Source: Chitinophagaceae bacterium
GTDB taxonomy: Bacteria; Bacteroidota; Bacteroidia; Chitinophagales; Chitinophagaceae
Reading direction: 5' to 3'
DNA length: 64,000 nucleotides
Assembly: GCA_947447265.1 (NCBI GenBank)
Contig: CANFKC010000024.1
Location: forward strand, 1 to 64,000
The notes under the pieces were generated by a model. The model did not search any database and was not told where the DNA came from. It saw only the letters and a list, made by a program, of their open reading frames with translations. Each line of letters opens with the position of its first letter. Within the stretch, counting starts at the first letter, position 1. Shown here one piece after another: positions 8,253-16,016 of this stretch. Both the position numbers and the translations under genes were made by a program.

Positions 8253-8630
8253 TTAGTTATTTACAGAACCGTGGCTGAGCCAGTAATACAATTGGTTCTT
8301 TTCGCACGCGGTTAACTGAGTTGAAGTAGTAGGCGGCATCGGACTGCTGGTTGAAAACGCCCTTGTTAATATCCTCGCACTCGCCAGGCTATCGGCTGCA
8401 TATGTGGTAAAGGTATAACCGCTCTGTGCAGTGGTAGCATCATGGCAGCCGGCTGTAGCACATTTGCTCGTAATAATTGAATTTACGTTAGTGCTGAATT
8501 TTGCCGGGTTCGTAGCTGTGTCGCAAAGGTCAACCGTTGTTACAGGGGTGGGATACAGCTTGTCAAACTTATCATTATAACAACTTCCCAATGCAACAAC
8601 AAGGCCGATACCTAAAAAAAACTTCTTCAT
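8253..8630 (-). CDS. Cytochrome c-like lipoprotein with a CX4CH motif
   Basis: A 125-residue predicted lipoprotein; the lipobox LGSC puts the lipidated Cys at residue 17. It contains KCATAGCHD, that is C57-x4-C62-H63, one residue longer between the cysteines than the canonical CXXCH heme c site. The region after it (YTFTTYA, ACEKNQLYYWLSHG) has the fold pattern of small c-type cytochrome domains seen in Bacteroidota, but no distal Met ligand is obvious. It may bind heme with an expanded loop or may be a heme-free relative. It is the promoter-proximal gene of the YceI-DUF5777 cluster. Confidence 0.7.
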   Translation of the reverse strand: MKKFFLGIGLVVALGSCYNDKFDKLYPTPVTTVDLCDTATNPAKFSTNVNSIITSKCATAGCHDATTAQSGYTFTTYAADSLASARILTRAFSTSSPMPPTTSTQLTACEKNQLYYWLSHGSVNN

Positions 8631-8672
8631 CTACTTTAATTATTTTATTGCTTAATGTTTGATTTACAGTAA

Positions 8673-8680
8673 CAAAGGTA
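8673..8680 (-). promoter_or_regulatory. -7 element of the cytochrome-like/YceI/DUF5777 operon
   Basis: The minus strand reads TACCTTTG, a perfect TAnnTTTG, 42 bases before the ATG at 8630. No good TTG lies at the proper upstream distance. Confidence 0.55.
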
Positions 8681-8702
8681 CGCTATCTGCAACGCATCAG
8701 TG

Positions 8703-9104
8703 TTATTTAATTACACAATCAGTTAATGAAACTCCTGTTATTCCATTACCTGAACAGAAACCTTTAATAGTGATATTCTGTCCTTTCGTTGCTGTGGCGT
8801 TTTTTTCCCTCATCGTGCATTGCACACCTGCAGTCGGGTCTTCTGTTTGCAAAATCACCATCAGACCGCCATCCTGATTTTTCTCTACTTCACCTATAGT
8901 TCCGGTTACTTCTATGGCTTTGTTCAGGTATTTACCATCAGCTCCTTTTTCATCGGCTGTATATTCCTTAGCCAGCGCTGGTGCAGTAACTACAATGCCT
9001 TTAGCATCTTCTACCTTAGGGTGTGGCTTAAACCACATAAAAGCGCCTACTGCGCCACCAACAAGCCCTAATACCAATACGATAATAATAATTTTCTTTA
9101 TCAC
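8703..9104 (-). CDS. Membrane-anchored OB-fold (tRNA_anti-like) protein
   Basis: A 133-residue protein with one N-terminal transmembrane helix (residues about 5-26) and an outside domain. The domain runs ADGKYLNKAIEVTGTIGEV, then VILQTED, VQCTMRE and GQNITIKGFCSG, and closes with VSLTDCVIK. This strand order matches the tRNA_anti-like OB-fold family common in Bacteroidota; despite the name there is no evidence of nucleic-acid binding in the periplasm. It lies 72 bases upstream of the cytochrome-like gene in the same direction and has its own promoter, so co-expression is likely. The function is unknown. Confidence 0.8.
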   Translation of the reverse strand: MIKKIIIIVLVLGLVGGAVGAFMWFKPHPKVEDAKGIVVTAPALAKEYTADEKGADGKYLNKAIEVTGTIGEVEKNQDGGLMVILQTEDPTAGVQCTMREKNATATKGQNITIKGFCSGNGITGVSLTDCVIK

Positions 9105-9121
9105 GAGTAACAGTTTTTATA

Positions 9122-9151
9122 CAAAAATAATATTTCAGCCAAATATAGCAA
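9122..9151 (-). promoter_or_regulatory. Bacteroidota-type promoter of the OB-fold gene
   Basis: On the minus strand TTG (complement of 9149-9151), 19 bases, then TATTTTTG (complement of 9122-9129), 17 bases before the ATG at 9104. Confidence 0.7.
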
Positions 9152-9226
9152 CATACTTAATGGAAATAAAATGTTCCAACATGTATGCTGCCTCATGTAA
9201 ATCAATAAGCGTGCCACGCCTGTCAA

Positions 9227-9637
9227 TTAAACTATTTCTTTACTGGTTCGGTAAGCAGTGCCTTTAAATATAGCTACAACTTCAGCAGCCTCATTAGTAA
9301 TGGTAATATCGTAGAAAGATGTTTTATTACCCGTATGTATCTCTTTAGCCTCGACGGTCAGCAGTTCGCCGGCTTTGCTAGCCTTAATAAAGCTGATATG
9401 CACATCCAGCGCCACACTTAGCCGCCCGTGGGAATTACAGGCAAATTCAAACGCGCTGTCTGCAGCCGAAAACACAATGCCACCATGCACAATACCAAAA
9501 CCATTCAGCATCTCTTCTCGTATGGTGTAATGCAGTTTGCAGTAACCTTCGCGATATTCATCTACAACAATTCCCAGCCATTTACTGAAGTTATCTGCGG
9601 CAAGCATCGTCTGTAATATTGCGTCTGTGTTCGGCAT
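9227..9637 (-). CDS. PaaI-family hotdog thioesterase
   Basis: A 136-residue hotdog-fold protein of the PaaI/YdiI group. It carries the core LNGFGIVHGGIVFSAADSAFEFACN (the HGG turn and the acidic helix with catalytic Asp/Glu), the central strand VALDVHISFIKAS and a C-terminal KGTAYR. Such enzymes hydrolyse acyl- or aryl-CoA thioesters. The start at 9637 (MPNTDAI) is preferred over the longer 9727 version because a perfect -7 element lies between them, and the extra 30 residues are encoded by an intergenic repeat. The ATG is 4 bases after the -7 element, which predicts a leaderless mRNA. Confidence 0.88.
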   Translation of the reverse strand: MPNTDAILQTMLAADNFSKWLGIVVDEYREGYCKLHYTIREEMLNGFGIVHGGIVFSAADSAFEFACNSHGRLSVALDVHISFIKASKAGELLTVEAKEIHTGNKTSFYDITITNEAAEVVAIFKGTAYRTSKEIV

Positions 9638-9641
9638 GGGG

Positions 9642-9649
9642 CAAAAATA
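9642..9649 (-). promoter_or_regulatory. -7 element directly at the thioesterase start
   Basis: The minus strand reads TATTTTTG, then CCCC, then ATG (9637). With transcription starting a few bases after the -7 element, the mRNA would have essentially no leader. Confidence 0.6.
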
Positions 9650-9656
9650 CCTTTTT

Positions 9657-9861
9657 AGCCGTAAGTTGTAAGTCGTGAATCGTAAGTCCTTACCATAAAT
9701 ATGTTTGCCGCCTAAAGGCAGTGACATTTGAATAGCTAATCCCTATTTTATACTTTTGTAATAAGTTGAACCTTTCTTCCGCACCGAAACACTAGCAGAA
9801 CGACGGACTTACGACTTATCACTTACGACTCACGACTAACAACTTATCACTTACGACTAAC
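9657..9861. repeat. CTTACGACT-type repeats flanking a divergent promoter region
   Basis: Between the divergent thioesterase and SRPBCC genes, 9801-9861 holds four imperfect copies of ACTTACGACT or ACTTATCACT in a row. The inverse form (GTAAGTTGTAAGTCGTGAATCGTAAGTC split over 9661-9688) sits on the other side of the promoter. The two blocks are roughly inverted with respect to each other. Confidence 0.6.
9728..9758 (+). promoter_or_regulatory. Bacteroidota-type promoter of the SRPBCC gene
   Basis: TTG at 9728-9730, 20 bases, TACTTTTG at 9751-9758. The start codon is at 9867, so the leader would be about 100 bases and would contain the CTTACGACT repeat block. Confidence 0.6.
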
Positions 9862-9866
9862 CAAAC

Positions 9867-10418
9867 ATGTCAACCAAGAAATTTTTCAGAATCTGTTTTA
9901 CGCTTATCTGCATCATTATAGCAGCACTATTAGTAGAAGGCTTAATACAACCTAAAGATGTTGTGGTGAGCCGCAGCACCTTTATAAATGCACCGAAAGA
10001 GGTTGTATTTCAGCAAATGGTTCATTTTAAAAACTGGCGTAACTGGAGCCCATGGACCAGGCTTGACACCAGCATGAAAGATTCCTTTTCCGTTGTTGAT
10101 AGCGGCGTAGGCAGTTTTTACCATTGGAAAGGAGACCTCAGCAAAACGGGAGAAGCGGAATTCAGAAATAAAGCTATGAGCGGCACTTCAATGACGTATG
10201 AATTTGAATTGGTTGAACCGTCACATGTTATTACCTCCGGCTCATTAAGCGCAACGGACAGCGCAGGCGGAACAAAGGCAACCTTCAGTTTCACCAATCA
10301 CTTTGACTACCCATGGAATGCCATGACCGTCTTCATGAATATTGATAACCTGCTCAGCAAAGACTTTGAACTTGGCTTGAAGAATATGAAGACATACGTA
10401 GAGTCAAATAACAAGTAG
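9867..10418 (+). CDS. SRPBCC-family (polyketide cyclase-like) protein
   Basis: A 183-residue protein with one N-terminal membrane helix (residues about 5-25) and a START/SRPBCC helix-grip domain. The domain opens with VVSRSTFINAPKEVVFQQM, the typical first strand and helix, continues with HFKNWRNWSPWTRLD, the family's W.W.sPW pattern, and ends with a long C-terminal helix ending LKNMKTYVE. These domains bind hydrophobic ligands; no ligand or reaction can be inferred. The gene is monocistronic, transcribed away from the thioesterase gene and toward lysS, with its own promoter and an unusually long repeat-containing leader. Confidence 0.85.
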   Translation: MSTKKFFRICFTLICIIIAALLVEGLIQPKDVVVSRSTFINAPKEVVFQQMVHFKNWRNWSPWTRLDTSMKDSFSVVDSGVGSFYHWKGDLSKTGEAEFRNKAMSGTSMTYEFELVEPSHVITSGSLSATDSAGGTKATFSFTNHFDYPWNAMTVFMNIDNLLSKDFELGLKNMKTYVESNNK

Positions 10419-10570
10419 GATATTACAAGCAGGAAATAACAATTTCCAAGCGAGAAATTTCAAAGAAGAAAATACAGAATATAAGTACCAAAGAAGGGTA
10501 TCCAAAACCTGTGGCGCCTATATTTTAGTGAATTTACCATTCACCATTTACCATTTACCATTACTTCAAC

Positions 10571-10578
10571 TACTTTTG
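10571..10578 (+). promoter_or_regulatory. -7 element at the lysS start
   Basis: TACTTTTG, then CAGC, then the ATG at 10583: a predicted leaderless mRNA. Confidence 0.6.
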
Positions 10579-10582
10579 CAGC

Positions 10583-12094
10583 ATGCAAGCAACTTTAAGC
10601 GAACAGGAAGTAATTCGCCGCGAAAAACTGGCGGAATTACGGGCTATGGGTATTGACCCTTTTCCAGCCCCACTTTTTGAAATTACACATACGGCCGAAC
10701 AAATAAAACGTGATTTTACCCTTGAAACTGCTGATCAGTTCAAAGAAATATCTATTGCGGGCCGTATTATGGGCGTTAGGGATATGGGTAAGGCCAACTT
10801 TGCAGTAATTCAAGACAGCACAGGCCGTATCCAGATCTATATTAAGCAAGATGAAATTTGCCCCGGCGAAGACAAGAGCATGTTTGCCATCGTTTGGAAA
10901 AAACTAATGGACCTTGGCGATATTATTGGTGTTAAAGGCTATGGTTTCATTACCAAAACAGGTGAAACATCGATACATGCAACTTCTTTCATTTTATTAA
11001 CCAAATCGCTGCACCCATTACCTGTTACCAGGGAAAAAGACGGTGAGGTGTTTGATGCAGTTACAAACCTGGAGTTTCGCTACCGTCAGCGCTATGCTGA
11101 TCTTATCGTTAACCCTGCGGTAAAAGATACCTTCATTAAGATAACTAAAATGAAAAATGCCATCCGCGCATTTTTGAATGAGCGTGGCGGTATTGAAGTG
11201 GACACTCCTGTATTACAGAGCATTCCGGGTGGCGCAATTGCACGCCCTTTTGTAACACACCACAATGCGTTAGATATTCCATTATACCTGCGTATTGCCA
11301 ACGAACTATACCTGAAGCGCCTTATTGTGGGTGGTTTTGAGTGGGTATATGAATTCAGCCGTAACTTCCGTAACGAAGGCATGGACAGAACCCATAACCC
11401 TGAGTTTACAGTACTGGAATTCTACGTTGCCTACAAAGATTATTTGTGGATGATGGATACCACAGAGCAGCTTTTGGAAAAAACAGCTATTGCTACCAAT
11501 GGTACTACTGTTACAACAGTAAACGATGTTGAAATTGACTTTAAGGCACCTTACAAGCGCATAAGTATTTATGATGCGATAAAGGAACATACTGGTATTG
11601 ACATCAGTGCGATGGATGAAGAAGGCCTCCGTGGCGTTTGCCGCCAATTGCATATTGAAGTTGACCCAAGTATGGGTAAAGGCAAACTGGTAGATGAAAT
11701 ATTCGGTGGCAAGTGCGAAAAACACTACATACAACCAACGTTTATTATCGACTACCCTATTGAAATGAGTCCGCTTACCAAAAAGCACCGCGAAAAAGAA
11801 GGTCTTGTAGAGCGCTTTGAACTTATAGCCAATGGTAAAGAAATTGCCAATGCCTATACCGAGCTGAACGACCCTATTGACCAGCGCGAACGTTTTGAGG
11901 ACCAGGTAAAACTCATGGAGCGCGGCGATGCCGAGGCTATGTACATTGACTATGACTTTTTACGCGCATTGGAATATGGTATGCCACCAACGGCCGGTAT
12001 CGGTTTCGGTATCGATCGTCTTGCTATGTTGTTGACAGGGCAGGTATCTATTCAGGATGTTTTGTTCTTCCCTCAGATGAGGCCGGAAGCGTAG
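10583..12094 (+). CDS. lysS: Lysyl-tRNA synthetase, class II
   Basis: A 503-residue cytoplasmic enzyme that charges tRNA-Lys with lysine at the expense of ATP. The N-terminal OB anticodon-binding domain covers about 55-150 (ISIAGRIMGVRDMGKANFAVIQD). The class II catalytic core follows, with motif 2 FRNEGMDRTHNPEFT and motif 3 GIGFGIDRLAML at the C-terminus; GGFEWVYEFSRNFRNE is typical of LysRS. The length is normal. The start is fixed by the alignment of the N-terminal helix (EQEVIRREKLAELRAMGIDPFP). Upstream lie a CACCATT-type repeat and a -7 element 4 bases from the ATG. Downstream is a tandem repeat block. Confidence 0.98.
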   Translation: MQATLSEQEVIRREKLAELRAMGIDPFPAPLFEITHTAEQIKRDFTLETADQFKEISIAGRIMGVRDMGKANFAVIQDSTGRIQIYIKQDEICPGEDKSMFAIVWKKLMDLGDIIGVKGYGFITKTGETSIHATSFILLTKSLHPLPVTREKDGEVFDAVTNLEFRYRQRYADLIVNPAVKDTFIKITKMKNAIRAFLNERGGIEVDTPVLQSIPGGAIARPFVTHHNALDIPLYLRIANELYLKRLIVGGFEWVYEFSRNFRNEGMDRTHNPEFTVLEFYVAYKDYLWMMDTTEQLLEKTAIATNGTTVTTVNDVEIDFKAPYKRISIYDAIKEHTGIDISAMDEEGLRGVCRQLHIEVDPSMGKGKLVDEIFGGKCEKHYIQPTFIIDYPIEMSPLTKKHREKEGLVERFELIANGKEIANAYTELNDPIDQRERFEDQVKLMERGDAEAMYIDYDFLRALEYGMPPTAGIGFGIDRLAMLLTGQVSIQDVLFFPQMRPEA

Positions 12095-12112
12095 TCAATT
12101 ATAAATGGTAAA

Positions 12113-12362
12113 TTATAAATTATAAATTGCCACTAAAGCCATGCGGCACGCCGCAGATATCGAACTTCCTCTCTATGGGAGAGGACCGAGGAGAGGCCAT
12201 TATAAATTACAAATTGCCGATTAAGCCCTGCGGCACGTCGCAGATATCGAACTTCCTCTCTATGGGAGAGGACCGAGGAGAGGCCATTATAAATTATAAA
12301 TTGCCACTGAAGCCATGTATCATTCTTCCTCTCTATGGGAGAGGACCGAGGCGAGGCTAGCT
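12113..12362 (+). repeat. Three tandem intergenic repeats with a CCTCTC/GAGAGG hairpin
   Basis: Three consecutive units (spacing 87 then 73 bases) each contain TATAAATT(A/G)(T/C)AAATTGCC, then in units 1 and 2 TGCGGCACG(C/T)CGCAGATATCGAAC, then TTCCTCTCTATGGGAGAGG and ACCGAGG(A/C)GAGG. The last block folds into a CCTCTC...GAGAGG hairpin. Unit 3 lacks the GCGGCACG part. An ORF of 77 codons runs through but merely translates the repeat, so I do not call it a gene. Confidence 0.85.
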
Positions 12363-12454
12363 CTTTTTTTAAATGACCCTTGCTTTTTTAGTAATAAAGG
12401 TGTCTATAGTAAAACTTACAGTTGACTACCAGCAGTTTATACTAAAATCAACGA

Positions 12455-13078
12455 ATGAAACACATCAGATACATACATTTCTTAGTACTGGCAATTGCTT
12501 TGCAATTGCCAGTACTTGCTATTGGGCAGACCTACAAAGACACTATTACTCAATTCAGGAAAGCCTATGTTGCCGACCTGCTTAAAGAACCGCGTAAACC
12601 CATTTCGGCAAACGACGTACGTTACCTCCGTTTCTTCGAGCCCAACCCTGCTTACAGGCTGGTTGCCAGTTTCGAGCCAACTCCCGGAGCTACCCCATTC
12701 TTAATTGCAACGCACAGCGGCAAAAACAAGCCGTTTAAAGAATATGGCACCTTCACCTGCATGTTGCACGATACGTTGATAGTATTGCATGCCTATATCA
12801 ACCTCGACCTGATAAACGACAATAACCATAAGGACGACCTCTTTATCCCATTCAATGACGAAACCAATTATACGGCAACGTTTGCCGGTGGCAGATATAT
12901 CGACCTTACCGTAAATGATATTCAAAACGGGCAGGCCGTAATTGACTTCAACAAATGCTACAACCCTTATTGCGCCTATGCTGAGGGCTTCTCCTGCCCC
13001 ATCCCACCATCAGACAACCATCTTTCAATTGCCATACAGGCTGGTGAAAAAATGTATGCAAAACACACGGCTGAGTAG
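12455..13078 (+). CDS. DUF1684-domain secreted protein
   Basis: A 207-residue protein with a signal peptide (residues 1-24, ending AIGQ) and a DUF1684 domain. The family signature is clear at the end: CYNPYCAYAEGFSCPIPPSD then LSIAIQAGEK, where the Cys residues and the PP.eN..L...AGEK pattern are conserved. The middle has DLFIPFNDETNYTATFAGGRYIDL, also typical. The biochemical role of this family is unknown. The early coding region contains a perfect 15-bp inverted repeat (12484-12516). The gene stands alone between two repeat blocks. Confidence 0.9.
   Translation: MKHIRYIHFLVLAIALQLPVLAIGQTYKDTITQFRKAYVADLLKEPRKPISANDVRYLRFFEPNPAYRLVASFEPTPGATPFLIATHSGKNKPFKEYGTFTCMLHDTLIVLHAYINLDLINDNNHKDDLFIPFNDETNYTATFAGGRYIDLTVNDIQNGQAVIDFNKCYNPYCAYAEGFSCPIPPSDNHLSIAIQAGEKMYAKHTAE
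12484..12516 (+). repeat. Perfect 15-bp inverted repeat inside a signal-peptide coding region
   Basis: AGTACTGGCAATTGC at 12484-12498 pairs exactly with 12502-12516 across a 3-base loop (TTT), starting 29 bases after the ATG. In RNA it would be a very stable hairpin at the site of early elongation. Confidence 0.85.
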
Positions 13079-13137
13079 TAGTTAGTAGTTAGTAGATAGT
13101 AGTTAGTACATAGTAGTTAGTACATAGTAGTTAGTAG
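13074..13137 (+). repeat. TAGTAGTTAGTA short tandem repeat
   Basis: About five imperfect copies of TAGTAGTTAGTA(CA/GA) begin at the stop codon of the DUF1684 gene. From 13138 to 13440 I see no gene. That stretch contains two GGGGCT/CCCC-type short palindromic segments (GCCCCAGAGGGGC near 13228 and ACCCCATCGGGGCT near 13287) of the kind scattered in Bacteroidota intergenic DNA. Confidence 0.7.
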
Positions 13138-13446
13138 ACCCTATTTTATTAATGTACGCCTCATCATTACGATATCACTGTTTAGCTATCTACAGACAAC
13201 CAGGTGTAAAACTCAGTTCCTCCCCGCAGTAGTTGCCCCAGAGGGGCTCTCCCGTTTGTAGTATAATATTAAAGCATTAGCACGATACCCCATCGGGGCT
13301 ATCCAATCTAAAAAATGAATTATAGCCGTGCCATGTATGTGGTCTTTTGCTTTACTCTACTCGCTACACATTAAGCCCATTCGTTGTTGCGCCATTCACC
13401 CATAAATCGCCAGCACAAAACACGCTCACCTTTCAGCAATATCCTT

Positions 13447-13454
13447 TAATTTTG
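13447..13454 (+). promoter_or_regulatory. -7 element at the nadE start
   Basis: TAATTTTG, then AAGG, then the GTG start at 13459: a predicted leaderless mRNA with a non-ATG start. Confidence 0.55.
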
Positions 13455-13458
13455 AAGG

Positions 13459-15141
13459 GTGAAGATCTTTATTGCACAGCAAAACTACCATATAGGCAAT
13501 TTCGAAGCCAACACTGATAAAATTATAGCCGCCATTGAAGACGCTAAGCGACAGAATGGTGACCTGATTGTATTTTCAGAGCTTTGTATATGTGGCTACC
13601 CGCCACGTGATTTCCTGGAGTTTGACGATTTTATTGATAACGGTCTTGCCGCGATTGAACGCATAAAGCAGTTTGCCGATACTATCGGTGTGCTGGTGGG
13701 TTGCCCGTCGCGCAATAATAAACCCCTCGGGAAAAATCTTTTCAACAGCGCCTTTCTGCTACATGAAAAAGAAATAAAAGGCATTGTACATAAAACGCTA
13801 TTGCCGAATTATGATATTTTTGATGAGTATAGATACTTTGAGCCGGCATACGATTGGCAGGTGTTAGAATTTAAAGGGAAAAAGCTTGCGGTTACTATTT
13901 GCGAAGACATCTGGAACCTAACCGACGACCCGCTGTACCGGCTTTCACCGATGGATGAGCTGGCAAAGCAAAATCCGGATGTGATGATCAACCTCAGCGC
14001 ATCGCCCTTTGATTATATACACGCTGACAGCCGCAAGGGCATCGTAAAGCAAAATGTACTGCAATACAGCTTGCCGATGATATACTGTAATACAGTAGGT
14101 TCGCAAACCGAGATCGTATTCGATGGTGGTTCGCTGGCGATGGATGCCAAGGGAAACATCATTGCAGAGTTACCCTATTTTACTGAATCACAACAATTTA
14201 TTACGCTTAATGATGATAACACATTAAGTGGTGGTATACAAACACCCAAAGAACAAGTTCCCTCGGTGCAATCTTTACCACTACAGTTCGAACCCGAAAA
14301 AGCTACCGACAAAATACACCAGGCCCTCCTAACCGGTATCCGTGACTACTTTAGCAAAATGGGCTTTACTAAGGCAATTGTGGCCTCATCGGGTGGAATT
14401 GACAGTGCGGTGGTCCTCGCGCTTGCCTGCGAAGCCTTGGGTGCCGAACATGTCAGGGCATTATTATTGCCATCGCAATTTTCAACCGACCATTCTGTGA
14501 ACGATGCGGTGCAGCTATCGCAAAACCTGGATAATCAATATGATATCATTAGCATTAAAGATATTTTTAACTCTTTTGAAACCGCTCTCCATCCTGTTTT
14601 CAGTGGCTTACCTTTTAGCGTGGCTGAAGAAAACCTGCAGTCGCGCATTCGGGGGGCATTAGTGATGGCCTTGTCTAACAAGTTCGGTTCCATACTGTTA
14701 AACACTTCTAATAAAAGTGAATTAGCAACTGGTTATGGTACCTTATATGGCGATATGGCCGGCGGCCTAGGCGTGCTGGGCGACTTATATAAACAACAGG
14801 TATACGCTATTGCCCGCTACATAAACCGCGATAAAGAAATAATACCGCAGAACATAATTGACAAAGCACCTAGTGCAGAACTGCGCCCTGGCCAAAAAGA
14901 CAGCGACAGTTTACCCGAGTACGATATACTAGACGGCATCCTGTACCAATATATAGAACGCAGGCTCGGACCAAAAGAGATCATTGCCATGGGCTTTGAT
15001 GCCCCGCTGGTAAACCGCATCCTCAAATTGGTAAATACCAACGAATATAAGCGCAACCAGTTCTGCCCCATCATCAGGGTATCACCAAAGTCGTTCGGCA
15101 TTGGCAGAAGGGTGCCTATTGTCGGGAAGTATTTGGGGTAG
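13459..15141 (+). CDS. nadE: Glutamine-dependent NAD+ synthetase
   Basis: A 560-residue two-domain enzyme that amidates deamido-NAD with glutamine nitrogen in the last step of NAD biosynthesis. The N-terminal nitrilase-fold glutaminase domain shows the catalytic triad Glu41 (VFSELCICGYPPRD), Lys112 (HKTLLPN) and Cys148 (TICEDIWN). The C-terminal synthetase domain has the PP-loop SGGIDS near residue 312 and the LLPSQFS and GTLYGDMAGG segments. Ammonia made in the first domain is channelled to the second. The start is GTG at 13459; the mature N-terminus KIFIAQQNYHIGNF matches the expected first strand, so no longer start is needed. Confidence 0.97.
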   Translation: MKIFIAQQNYHIGNFEANTDKIIAAIEDAKRQNGDLIVFSELCICGYPPRDFLEFDDFIDNGLAAIERIKQFADTIGVLVGCPSRNNKPLGKNLFNSAFLLHEKEIKGIVHKTLLPNYDIFDEYRYFEPAYDWQVLEFKGKKLAVTICEDIWNLTDDPLYRLSPMDELAKQNPDVMINLSASPFDYIHADSRKGIVKQNVLQYSLPMIYCNTVGSQTEIVFDGGSLAMDAKGNIIAELPYFTESQQFITLNDDNTLSGGIQTPKEQVPSVQSLPLQFEPEKATDKIHQALLTGIRDYFSKMGFTKAIVASSGGIDSAVVLALACEALGAEHVRALLLPSQFSTDHSVNDAVQLSQNLDNQYDIISIKDIFNSFETALHPVFSGLPFSVAEENLQSRIRGALVMALSNKFGSILLNTSNKSELATGYGTLYGDMAGGLGVLGDLYKQQVYAIARYINRDKEIIPQNIIDKAPSAELRPGQKDSDSLPEYDILDGILYQYIERRLGPKEIIAMGFDAPLVNRILKLVNTNEYKRNQFCPIIRVSPKSFGIGRRVPIVGKYLG

Positions 15142-15159
15142 TCCGTCTGAACTATGATT

Positions 15160-15400
15160 TTTAGGATTGGACAATTATAAGATGGGCGTCTCTCACTCGT
15201 GTACTTTGCACTCGTCCGCGAATGTTTCGCGGATGCATCGGATTGGCGTTTGTAACGCCCGTCAGCACAACCTGTCTGGCCTATGATTTTCAGAATTCAG
15301 GATTATAAGATGTCCGTCGTAAAAAATGACTCCCTCACTCCTCCGCTAATATTTCGCGGATCCATCGAATTGGCATTTGTAACGCCCGTCAGCATAACCC
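15160..15400 (+). repeat. Two-copy degenerate intergenic repeat
   Basis: Two imperfect copies about 127 bases apart share ATTATAAGATG, a CCGC(G/T)AAT(G/A)TTTCGCGGAT hairpin, CATCG(G/A)ATTGGC and TTTGTAACGCCCGTCAGCA. Both copies are preceded by an ACTATGATTTT-like or CTATGATTTTC motif. No gene is seen between 15142 and 15503. Confidence 0.7.
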
Positions 15401-15488
15401 CAGTTGAAAATTTCAGCAATTCAACACCCAGAAACAATTTTTAACCTCACTTTCCCACACGCTATTAACATTTTTACCCGTTTTAGTG

Positions 15489-15496
15489 TAAATTTG
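15489..15496 (+). promoter_or_regulatory. -7 element close to the lptE start
   Basis: TAAATTTG ends 7 bases before the ATG at 15504, so the leader is at most a few bases. Confidence 0.55.
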
Positions 15497-15503
15497 TACC
15501 CTT

Positions 15504-16004
15504 ATGCGCTTACAATCCCTTCTCTTATTGACTGTTACACTACTACTGCTTGCCGGCTGTGGGGTTTACAGCTTTTCAGGCGCGACTATTGAAGGGAAAA
15601 CGATCAATATTCACCTGCTGGAAAATAAGGCGCAAAATGTGGTGCCCAGCCTTACCGCAACCCTTACTGATAAACTTAGGAGCAGGATACTTTCACAAAC
15701 AGGTCTCCGCTCGGTAACTAGCGACGATGCTGATTATGATATTAAGGGCGCGGTAACCGGTTATAACGTTACCGTTTCTGCAGCACAGAATGTGCAGACG
15801 GCCACCAAAAACAGGCTTACCGTATCCATTTCGGTTACTTTTAAGAATGCTAAAAACGACAAAGCAAGTTTCACCCAGACTTTTGCGCGTTTTTCTGACT
15901 TTGACGCATCACAGAACCTGCAGAATATTGAAAGCACTTTAATTGAGGACATTGGCAACCAGCTTGCCGATGACATTTTTAATAAAGCGTTTGTAAACTG
16001 GTAA
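15504..16004 (+). CDS. lptE: LPS-assembly lipoprotein LptE
   Basis: A 166-residue outer-membrane lipoprotein with lipobox LLAGC (lipidated Cys19), followed by CGVYSFSGATIEGKTINIHLLENKA, the typical LptE opening in Bacteroidota. The rest alternates beta strands and ends with a helix (LADDIFNKAFVNW). LptE plugs the LptD barrel for lipopolysaccharide insertion. It is the first gene of a three-gene unit; the next ORF starts 12 bases after its stop and secG overlaps that one. The N-terminal start is fixed by the signal peptide. Confidence 0.92.
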   Translation: MRLQSLLLLTVTLLLLAGCGVYSFSGATIEGKTINIHLLENKAQNVVPSLTATLTDKLRSRILSQTGLRSVTSDDADYDIKGAVTGYNVTVSAAQNVQTATKNRLTVSISVTFKNAKNDKASFTQTFARFSDFDASQNLQNIESTLIEDIGNQLADDIFNKAFVNW

Positions 16005-16016
16005 CTCTTTACTTTT

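Noticed and set aside
12127-12360. ORF of 77 codons with internal peptide repeats
   Set aside because: It is the translation of three intergenic tandem repeats, has no promoter of its own, and the repeated units contain hairpins typical of non-coding repeats.
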